From IMG/VR virus record IMGVR_UViG_3300025161_000003, positions 1-30,393 of that record: 30,393 bases of DNA; one strand, written 5' to 3'. This DNA comes from a virus. Each line of letters starts with the position of its first letter. The first letter of the stretch is position 1. Under the pieces are notes generated by a model. The model saw nothing but the letters and a program-made list of their open reading frames with translations. It did no database searches and had not been told where the DNA came from. Below are positions 15,663 to 21,332 of this stretch, piece after piece. The position numbers were made by a program, and so were the translations under genes.

Positions 15663-17111
15663 CTACTTTGCCAACAACGCCCGAAACAACGGGGCCAGCA
15701 CCGGCTTGGGTTCAAACCGCACTATCCGAGCTGCATCCACATCCACGACGACCTTGTCAAATAGCGTTCGTAAGATTGTATTGCGTTGTGCAGCCGAAGC
15801 GCCGCGCCACATAGCTGCCTGATCATTGATGAGATCAATTGCACGTTGAGTGTCATTCGCCTGCGGCACAACCAACAATTCTAGGCGTGCATTCAAATCG
15901 GCCTTGCGCGCCTGGTATTTCTCAAACGTGTAATCGCCTAACTCATATAGCTCTTTGGCACGCTCTAATTGCGCTTGAAGTTTGCGCCGCTCGGCAATTA
16001 CGTCGCGTGCAATATCTGCTTGCGTGACCATCTCGACCACGCGTTGTTTGATTTCATTAGGTAACACCAACAGCGCCATTTGCTTATCAATTTGTTCTAC
16101 CAACTTTGATTCAGCAACATAGGCATGAGATGATGAACATGGCAAAGCACGATCACGCGACGCGCAGCGATACTTTGGCTTCTCGTATTTGCTTGAATGT
16201 GCACGCATAGGTTGACCGCAACCAGCACATACCGCTAAGCCACGCAGTAAGTAAGCGCGGTGCGGTTTCACTGAGCGGCCGGCGCGTTTGCCGCTTCGTT
16301 GCAATCTGATACGCTCACACTCAAGCCAAACCGATTCATCAACTATCGGCTTGTGATCGCCCGGCATCCACTCTGTTTGATTTTTGCTGCGCCTTGGGCG
16401 CAACGCATCGGTATAGATTGGAACCAAACCGCGATACGACACGTAACCGCAATACCACTTGTTACGCAAGATCGCTAGCACAGTATCAGCAGTAAACGGC
16501 TTGCCTTTATTGGTACGCCAGCCGGACGCAGTGACCAATTCGGCAACTTCACGTGCGCTGTAAATACCCAGTCGAAATTTGTCGAAGATCATCCGCACAC
16601 CATCGGCGTTGGGGGCCGGTTCGCCGTCCACGTTGTAGCCGGTTGGCGGGATTGACCAGTTGCGCTTGCCATGTCGGGCTCGGCGCTGTTTGCCATGCGA
16701 CGTGAACTCGCGAAGCTTGTCAAGTTGATACGCGCCAAGACCCACGCGAATACCAATTGATAATTTGTCTTCAGCCTTACGCAGCGTGATTTGGCGACCG
16801 TCCTCAATGATGATCTTGTCGTAAGCCTCAATCGCACGCAGGTGCTTGATATCATCCGGGTCACGAGTAAATCGGGTGATGTCCCGAATCCAAATTGCAT
16901 CCCACTTGTCTGCGCGAGCGTCATCAACGATCTGAAGAAGCTCAGCGCGGTCAGCTTCACCGGCACTTACACCGGGCTGACCGTAACGCGTCGTGACTTC
17001 ATGACCTTCGCGTGCTGCCCATTGTTCACCGCGCTCTAGTTGATCTTCATACGACCAGCCGCGCTCGGCCTGCATGTCGCTTGATACGCGCGGCGCAATG
17101 GCGACTCTCAT
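15663..17111 (-). CDS. int: Large serine recombinase (phage integrase)
   Basis: The 482-residue protein should catalyse phage integration (attP x attB). The N-terminal resolvase domain contains the RVSSDMQ motif with the nucleophilic serine at about position 10, a YEDQLERGEQWAAREGHEV segment, and the IWIRDITRFTRDPDD motif. The recombinase domain follows (PPTGYNVDGEPAPNADGVRM, then AREVAELVTASGWRTNKGKP). Next come a zinc ribbon near residues 290-325 (CAGCGQ, then YRCASRDRALPC) and a coiled coil (ERRKLQAQLERAKELYELGD) typical of large serine integrases. It is the last gene of the minus-strand operon, with its ATG overlapping the previous stop. Excision would need a directionality factor, for which the 60-residue neighbour is a candidate. 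Confidence 0.93.
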   Translation of the reverse strand: MRVAIAPRVSSDMQAERGWSYEDQLERGEQWAAREGHEVTTRYGQPGVSAGEADRAELLQIVDDARADKWDAIWIRDITRFTRDPDDIKHLRAIEAYDKIIIEDGRQITLRKAEDKLSIGIRVGLGAYQLDKLREFTSHGKQRRARHGKRNWSIPPTGYNVDGEPAPNADGVRMIFDKFRLGIYSAREVAELVTASGWRTNKGKPFTADTVLAILRNKWYCGYVSYRGLVPIYTDALRPRRSKNQTEWMPGDHKPIVDESVWLECERIRLQRSGKRAGRSVKPHRAYLLRGLAVCAGCGQPMRAHSSKYEKPKYRCASRDRALPCSSSHAYVAESKLVEQIDKQMALLVLPNEIKQRVVEMVTQADIARDVIAERRKLQAQLERAKELYELGDYTFEKYQARKADLNARLELLVVPQANDTQRAIDLINDQAAMWRGASAAQRNTILRTLFDKVVVDVDAARIVRFEPKPVLAPLFRALLAK

Positions 17112-17290
17112 AAACGACGCATAGGTGCGCCAAGAATGGCACGAACGGTATCAGCCAAAGCCGCAACAAGCGCATCGCATTCTGGAGAACGCAGCAATAT
17201 CTGAAGCTGCTCAGGCGCTACGTGCAATGTAGGCCGTTTCGGCTCGACGTGGATTGCTGTTTTGTGCTTGTGTTTGTGCTTGCGTTTCAT
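17108..17290 (-). CDS. Small basic protein (possible recombination directionality factor)
   Basis: The 60-residue protein begins with a Lys/His tract (MKRKHKHKHKTAIHVEPKRP) that could bind nucleic acid, and continues into a helix (EQLQILLRSPECDALVAALADTVRAIL). GGAGGG precedes its ATG, and both ends overlap neighbouring genes by four bases (ATGA). It is coupled directly to the integrase start. Small basic proteins next to serine integrases can act as directionality factors, but no sequence match supports this. Function unknown. Confidence 0.6.
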   Translation of the reverse strand: MKRKHKHKHKTAIHVEPKRPTLHVAPEQLQILLRSPECDALVAALADTVRAILGAPMRRL

Positions 17291-17940
17291 CTACCCTCCG
17301 GCTGGCCTACAATAGGCGCGATAGCACACTCAATCAAAAACGGATTACGCTTCGCTCGAATCAGCAAGACACCTCCACGGACAAACTCGTAAGCAATGCA
17401 ATACTGATGTGGGCATCTACCAATGATCTGTCTAGCAAGTTGAAAATACACTTTGCTTACTGTGGTTTCCCGACTCGAGACAACGATTCGCATCTTGCTT
17501 TTCTTTGGCCCAATTCTTTCAACCTTAACCTCTTCGCTTTTGAGATCACACGCAAACTTTTCGTCCCAAACTTCAATCGTCACATCAAGCAAACGGCTCA
17601 ATTGTGCACTGTAAGTCAACTCCTCGCGCAAACGTGCGATCTTGCGCTCTTTGCACACCTCCCCTTTCCTCAACAAGACTGTTTTCTCAGCAGTGCTGAC
17701 ATTCAGAAAGTCACAAACAGCTTTACCGCTGACAACAACTCTTTCTCGGTCATATGTATGCCACACACTCCCATCGCTGACCGAAACAACGATTGCAAAA
17801 AGGGAATCCGTCGCTGCAACATACAAACGACCATTCCTTGACTCAACTACAACGAATCTATACAGATCGTTGGCTTTCTCACATGCAGGGAGCACATATT
17901 GAAACATCTGTTTCAAAAGAGCAGATTCAACCTTGATCAT
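17287..17940 (-). CDS. Sliding-clamp-like protein (DnaN-type, short)
   Basis: The 217-residue protein has features of DNA polymerase clamps: an opening helix (VESALLKQMFQYVLPACEKA), the strand-rich RFVVVESRNGRLYVAATDSL region that resembles the 'L.A.dg.L.l.atDle' signature of DnaN, a VVVSGKAVCDFLNV segment, and a C-terminus (GVLLIRAKRNPFLIECAIAP) like the 'P.li....y.y.i.P' ending of DnaN. It is much shorter than the roughly 370-residue bacterial clamp and close in length to phage T4 gp45, so it may have two domains. If correct, it would tether the polymerase or other partners during phage replication. The identification is by pattern only. Confidence 0.45.
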   Translation of the reverse strand: MIKVESALLKQMFQYVLPACEKANDLYRFVVVESRNGRLYVAATDSLFAIVVSVSDGSVWHTYDRERVVVSGKAVCDFLNVSTAEKTVLLRKGEVCKERKIARLREELTYSAQLSRLLDVTIEVWDEKFACDLKSEEVKVERIGPKKSKMRIVVSSRETTVSKVYFQLARQIIGRCPHQYCIAYEFVRGGVLLIRAKRNPFLIECAIAPIVGQPEGR

Positions 17941-18427
17941 CTTCTGATGTCCTCCAAACGTATTCGCGGCCTACCCGCTCAATCTCCCCACTCCGCGTAA
18001 GCGTCTTGATACATCGGTTGTGCAGAGAAGCACTTCGGTTGGCCCACGGACACGCCTCAAAAAACGCCGCGCGGTTGGTAATCTGGTTCGCGCGCATCCA
18101 TGCCAATGCACGCTCGAAACGCTCGGCAGACGACATGCCTCGCACCGTAAATACGTAGCGGGTCAGGCCTCCCTTTGTGACCTTCTGTCCGTGGACAGAT
18201 TCAGATGACTTGAGCAGCGCGCCCAGCTCCGCTACGAGCTTCTGCAATAGCAATCTGTCCGTGGACACATTCAATCTGTCCGTGGACACATTCACGTCCG
18301 TCCGTCCGTCCGTCCTGTCCGTCCTGGACATTTGAGACACGGACGACAGCGTATCGCGCGTGAGTGGGGGAGTAGAAACACGTCCAATCTCTCGCGTGGG
18401 TGTGCGGGCGCCGATTACCTGTTTCAC
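17927..18427 (-). CDS. Putative replication initiator/winged-helix protein with internal origin-like repeats
   Basis: I chose GTG 18427, which overlaps the stop of the upstream gene by four bases (GTGA); ATG 18487 is an alternative. The N-terminal third is low-complexity (MSRTDRTDGRTDVNVSTDRL) because the DNA here is packed with TGTCCGTGGACA palindromes and TCCG repeats. The C-terminal half is helical and looks like a winged-helix DNA-binding domain (RFERALAWMRANQITNRAAF, then CIKTLTRSGEIERVGREYVW). Several phage initiators, with lambda O as the model, carry the origin repeats inside their own gene. The location among replication genes fits. I infer an initiator; a transcription factor remains possible. 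Confidence 0.5.
   Translation of the reverse strand: MKQVIGARTPTREIGRVSTPPLTRDTLSSVSQMSRTDRTDGRTDVNVSTDRLNVSTDRLLLQKLVAELGALLKSSESVHGQKVTKGGLTRYVFTVRGMSSAERFERALAWMRANQITNRAAFFEACPWANRSASLHNRCIKTLTRSGEIERVGREYVWRTSEDDQG
18184..18330. repeat. Palindromic repeat cluster, TGTCCGTGGACA (origin or operator candidate)
   Basis: TGTCC-N2-GGACA palindromes lie at 18186-18197, 18256-18267 and 18277-18288; the last two are 21 bp apart within a direct repeat. A TGTCC-N5-GGACA version lies at 18316-18330. The run of TCCG repeats at 18296-18315 separates them. The spacing and the location inside a putative initiator gene resemble in-gene phage origins. Confidence 0.65.
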
Positions 18428-19179
18428 GATTGCCCTTTTATTGCACGCTCCCACCAGGCGATGACCTGGTCGTGAGGCACGCGCCACCGCCAGCTATTCC
18501 CCACCCGCTCAAGCGGCGAGCCGTCGATGGCCTCAATGATGCAAGCCGTCTGACCATACTTTGCATTCTCATGCTGCCAAAGTTCTCGTGACGGTTGCGC
18601 CATACGAATGAAGTCATCAAGCAGCGTGAACGAATGCTCAACTTTTCTGTATTGATTACCCTGCCGAACCCAGACCTCGACGATGTCATCGTCGTCTTTG
18701 CCATCGCCGTCCGTGTCGCTAAACTGGCCCAGTTCGAACCTGCGCAGCTCTTTGGTTGAACCGGTCAGTTGTAACGGCATGGATTGATTGATCTGACGCA
18801 ACATCGCCGAAACAAGCTGATCGTTTTGTTTGCGTGCCTCACGCGTCTCTTGAACAAGTTGCACAAACGCACCGGTCATCTCGCGTTGATTCTGTGCCGA
18901 TTGCTCAGTCAATGCCGAACCCATGCGTCGAACGAAATACACTGCACCGGCGGCGACGCTGAGAGCAGCCAGGATGATGCCCAGGCCCATCATGCACAGC
19001 ACAAGGGTAAGTGTTAATTCATCTTTGATCTTCGACACAATGTAATAAACGATCAAGCCAATGCCACCTGCGCCGATCAACAACACAAGCAAACCAGTTA
19101 GCGTAGCACGCATGATTTCACTTAAATTACCTGGCGTGAGCGTAGTGACGACACCACCGCCATCTGCGTTAGTTTCCAT
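18424..19179 (-). CDS. Two-pass membrane protein with coiled coil and Asp-rich loop
   Basis: ATG 19179 is preferred because AGGTGG stands seven bases upstream and the start overlaps the previous stop by 11 bases; an in-frame ATG at 19200 exists. The 251-residue protein has two membrane segments near residues 20-45 (LLVLLIGAGGIGLIVYYIVS) and 50-75 (VLCMMGLGIILAALSVAAGA). A coiled coil follows (about 80-120, with ALTEQSAQNQREMTGAFVQL). A cytoplasmic domain contains DTDGDGKDDDDIVEVW, an Asp-rich loop like calcium-binding loops. No family is recognised. It lies at the end of a run of three membrane or secreted proteins. Confidence 0.7.
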   Translation of the reverse strand: METNADGGGVVTTLTPGNLSEIMRATLTGLLVLLIGAGGIGLIVYYIVSKIKDELTLTLVLCMMGLGIILAALSVAAGAVYFVRRMGSALTEQSAQNQREMTGAFVQLVQETREARKQNDQLVSAMLRQINQSMPLQLTGSTKELRRFELGQFSDTDGDGKDDDDIVEVWVRQGNQYRKVEHSFTLLDDFIRMAQPSRELWQHENAKYGQTACIIEAIDGSPLERVGNSWRWRVPHDQVIAWWERAIKGQS

Positions 19180-19630
19180 GTCGTAGCCACCTGGGGGCAA
19201 AAATCATAGCAAGTGCAAGCGCAATGACGATCAACACAAAACCTACCAATACCAGTAACGGCGATGCGCCAGTAGTGGCCTTTTGCGTTGTCTCACGTGC
19301 CGGTGTGACTGTCTCGCTAATCATCGCTGCCTCTGGCTCAGGTGTAGTGATTACTGTCGGATCACTCGTCGGCACCGACGTAGGCGTGCTCGTCTGTGTT
19401 GGCGTCCACGTCGGCACCGGCGTAGGCGTACTCGTCTGTGTTGGCGTCCACGTCGGCACCGGCGTAGGCGTACTCGTCTGTGTTGGTGCTTCTCGCGTGA
19501 GCACTGCACGGGCAGTTGCTCTTGCCGCTGCTACAACCGCCGTCGCTTCTTCGCATCCGGGCGCAATGCACTCAGCATGAATAGGGCGATCGGCGACCAG
19601 TAACAGAACAATCAACAACAAAAAACGCAT
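19169..19630 (-). CDS. Secreted/membrane-anchored Pro-Thr-rich protein
   Basis: The 153-residue protein has a signal peptide (MRFLLLIVLLLVADRPIHA, likely cut after HA). Two cysteines follow in ECIAPGCEE, then an Ala-rich helix, three 14-residue repeats of the type TPTQTSTPTPVPTW, and a C-terminal membrane segment (SPLLVLVGFVLIVIALALAM) with a basic end. It should stand on the outer face of the membrane with the Pro-Thr stalk extended and possibly glycosylated. Such stalks are common in surface proteins of several Gram-positive and Chloroflexota bacteria. In a prophage this could alter the surface, for example to exclude other phages. That is inference. Confidence 0.72.
   Translation of the reverse strand: MRFLLLIVLLLVADRPIHAECIAPGCEEATAVVAAARATARAVLTREAPTQTSTPTPVPTWTPTQTSTPTPVPTWTPTQTSTPTSVPTSDPTVITTPEPEAAMISETVTPARETTQKATTGASPLLVLVGFVLIVIALALAMIFAPRWLRHGN
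19361..19486 (-). repeat. 42-bp tandem repeat encoding a Pro-Thr stalk
   Basis: Three in-frame copies with a 42-bp period encode 14-residue units (PTQTSTPTPVPTWT type). The first two are nearly identical and the third has diverged (PTSVPTSD). Confidence 0.9.
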
Positions 19631-19643
19631 GACAGCACTCAGC

Positions 19644-20066
19644 TTATTGCTCTAGCCGCTTAACCTGCACCACACCGGTTTCAATCAAACGACGCGCATC
19701 AAGCGGCGTAATGCGCAGCTGCTCAGCGATAATTTGACGAATGATGTACGGCGGTGTGTCAGGTGCAACAATGAAAATGTTGTTCGTCGTTGACACAGGT
19801 GGTGTAGACTCATTGCGTTGGCTGATGAGGTAGATGATATAACCCCCTGCAACAACGATCGCCAACGCAAACAGCGGCACAAGCACAATCATCAAGACCA
19901 GCAAATCGCTTTGGCGTTCACGCTCAACAACCACCGGCTTCTCAACGGTAACCACGACAGGTCGCTCAATGACAACCGGAGTCGGGATGGCACGCGTATC
20001 AAGTTGTTGAGCGCAAGCGCAATTCATCAACAGCACAACAAGTGATGCAATGATTATGCGGATCAT
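19644..20066 (-). CDS. Signal-peptide-bearing membrane protein, unknown function
   Basis: The 140-residue protein has an N-terminal signal (MIRIIIASLVVLLMNCACAQ; cleavage after ACA is likely, and a lipobox reading LMNC is weak). A Val/Pro-rich extracellular stretch follows (PTPVVIERPVVVTVEKPVVV). A membrane segment near residues 55-78 (LVLMIVLVPLFALAIVVAGG) comes next, then a cytoplasmic part ending in LRITPLDARRLIETGVVQVK. The ATG overlaps the stop of the upstream nuclease gene. With the next two genes it forms a membrane-protein block inside the early operon. No family is recognised. Confidence 0.68.
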   Translation of the reverse strand: MIRIIIASLVVLLMNCACAQQLDTRAIPTPVVIERPVVVTVEKPVVVERERQSDLLVLMIVLVPLFALAIVVAGGYIIYLISQRNESTPPVSTTNNIFIVAPDTPPYIIRQIIAEQLRITPLDARRLIETGVVQVKRLEQ

Positions 20067-20437
20067 TCCTTCTCCTCTATGTCTAACACAGCCTGAATGA
20101 CGCTCACAGCGTCATCATTCAACACCATGTCACTCGTGAACTGTAAAGTTCGCCAGCCATGCAACGTGGCGAGGTTAAGCTTCGCACAATCGCGCGCGAT
20201 GCCCACACCGGTGCTGTGACCAGTGCGCTGAGCCTGCCACGTGCCGCCTTGAACCTCGATCAATAGTCGCTCATCCACGAAAGCAAAGTCCCACGTGAAT
20301 TTACAGCCTGGTATTGCTCGATACTGCCACTTGAAATGACCAAGCCCAACCTGGCGCAAACGCGTTGCCAGATGATCTTCTAGCGTGACGCGCTGGAGTG
20401 CCTTGATATGCCGCTGAGCCGCTGTAAGCTTCGTCAT
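20063..20437 (-). CDS. PD-(D/E)XK-like endonuclease (DUF559/Vsr-like)
   Basis: The 124-residue protein has the core of a Vsr/DUF559-type nuclease: FTWDFAFVDERLLIEVQGGTW carries Asp50 and Glu61 with Gln63 in place of the usual third residue. His74, Asp83 and Lys86 follow in the TGHSTGVGIARDCAKLN stretch, then the usual LHGWRTLQF strand. Enzymes of this fold cut DNA in repair, recombination or Holliday-junction resolution. In a replication operon a junction- or branch-cutting role is plausible but unproven. It overlaps both neighbours by four bases (ATGA). A second, different nuclease of this fold is encoded at 23925-24467. Confidence 0.75.
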   Translation of the reverse strand: MTKLTAAQRHIKALQRVTLEDHLATRLRQVGLGHFKWQYRAIPGCKFTWDFAFVDERLLIEVQGGTWQAQRTGHSTGVGIARDCAKLNLATLHGWRTLQFTSDMVLNDDAVSVIQAVLDIEEKE

Positions 20438-20661
20438 ATGTTCACCCTGTAGATCGTGCCGTTGCCGATCACGCCAACCTCAATCAGTTCGCCGAGTTGC
20501 CACATGCGATTGCACGCAGTCCGGTTGAGACTGGGCACGCCGTAAATGATGCCATTAGCGCGGCAACAAAACCAATTCGGCACATCAGTTGTGTCGTAGC
20601 GAATAACGAATCCAGCACGCTGCGCACGCCTGCGTGTTGTTTTGAGTGTTCCCTTGTTCAT
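20434..20661 (-). CDS. Small basic protein, unknown function
   Basis: ATG 20661 is chosen because it overlaps the stop of the 40-residue gene upstream (ATGA). The 75-residue product is MNKGTLKTTRRRAQRAGFVI and onward, with a basic N-terminus, a small central region containing WFCCRANGIIYGV and RTACNRMWQLGEL, and a closing strand (GNGTIYRVNI). The compact helix-strand layout could be a small winged-helix or DNA-binding fold, but no family is recognised. The coupled position next to the nuclease suggests a helper role in DNA metabolism. Confidence 0.6.
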   Translation of the reverse strand: MNKGTLKTTRRRAQRAGFVIRYDTTDVPNWFCCRANGIIYGVPSLNRTACNRMWQLGELIEVGVIGNGTIYRVNI

Positions 20662-20780
20662 TGTTGCATCACCGTCGCAACGAGCGCTGGTTGGAACCAA
20701 GCCGATAGACATGCCGCAACACACGCTCTAGTTTCTCTGCATGCGGCAGTTGGCAAATCATCGTCATACCAGACGTTCAT
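20658..20780 (-). CDS. 40-residue protein, translationally coupled at both ends
   Basis: This short frame reads MNVWYDDDLPTAACRETRAC and on to TVMQQ. AAGGAG stands a few bases upstream. The ATG overlaps the previous stop (ATGA, 20777-20780), and its own stop overlaps the next start (ATGA, 20658-20661). It fills what would otherwise be a 115-base gap in an operon with no other gaps of this kind. Function unknown. The acidic N-terminus and three cysteines are the only visible features. Confidence 0.55.
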   Translation of the reverse strand: MNVWYDDDLPTAACRETRACVAACLSAWFQPALVATVMQQ

Positions 20781-21139
20781 CGTTGATACTCCTTCATCAC
20801 ATCAACCCATCGCTCACCGGCTGATGTGCATTCCCTGCCAAGTAAGATGTTGTATTCGCAGATAGCAGCGGCAATGCTGTTGTCGTTCGGATCGAGTGGA
20901 TCAGCCATGATGCGTTCCCAAAGTGCCTGACGCGCAGCGACAGTCTGTACGAGATTGCGCTTGGTTAAAAACTCTATTGCTTCATCCTGGCAACGCATGA
21001 GCGCCAAAAGAAGCGGCGCCGCGCCTTGTGTGCTAATGACTGCGTCGGGTCGTCGACGCGCCTCAACTATCTGCAACCCGTCGCGATCAGTCAATACCAC
21101 GTCGTAACCGCTGCGCTCAAGAGTTTGGATCAGCTGCAT
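20777..21139 (-). CDS. Small protein with TubC-like N-terminal region, unknown function
   Basis: I prefer ATG 21139 because AGAGGA lies six bases upstream; ATG 21145 would have the same site directly attached. The 120-residue protein opens with MQLIQTLERSGYDVVLTDRD, then a strand (GLQIVEARR) and helix, resembling the 'L..L...Gv.l...g..L.v' pattern of small TubC-like or phage accessory domains. The remainder (LVQTVAARQALWERIMADPL, AAICEYNILLGRECTSAGER) is helical. Such domains are common in phage replication regions, but I cannot name a function. Confidence 0.6.
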   Translation of the reverse strand: MQLIQTLERSGYDVVLTDRDGLQIVEARRRPDAVISTQGAAPLLLALMRCQDEAIEFLTKRNLVQTVAARQALWERIMADPLDPNDNSIAAAICEYNILLGRECTSAGERWVDVMKEYQR

Positions 21140-21332
21140 CGTCATTCCTCTGGTGTGTTGCCTTCGTCGCCTTCAACGCATCATCGGCAATCTGCGCCGC
21201 TTCAGCAGGTGTCTTTCCGTTTTGAAGCGCGAAGTTATAGGCAGCATCCCAAATCCGGCTTTCGTAGGTTTTGACACTGACGAACAAAAGACCGGTGCGG
21301 CTTAAGCCGAGACGAAATTTACGCTTTCGCAT
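21117..21332 (-). CDS. Small basic protein, unknown function
   Basis: The 71-residue protein starts one base after the helicase stop and has an excellent ribosome site (GGAGG, five bases from ATG). It opens with MRKRKFRLGLSRTGLLFVSV, a basic beta-hairpin-like start, followed by a helix (RIWDAAYNFALQNGKTPAEA AQIADDAL region). The helix pattern 'A...A...G.tp.eAa..A' looks like a small helical adaptor. Function not recognised. Confidence 0.6.
   Translation of the reverse strand: MRKRKFRLGLSRTGLLFVSVKTYESRIWDAAYNFALQNGKTPAEAAQIADDALKATKATHQRNDDAADPNS

Noticed and set aside
19224-19603. Plus-strand frames across the Pro-Thr repeat region
   Set aside because: These are antisense shadows of the 42-bp coding repeat; the minus-strand frame has a signal peptide and membrane segment.
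19644-20066. Lipoprotein partner (o-spanin) for the coiled-coil membrane protein at 28332
   Set aside because: The lipobox reading is weak, the protein has a second membrane segment, and it is in the early minus-strand operon rather than the late region.
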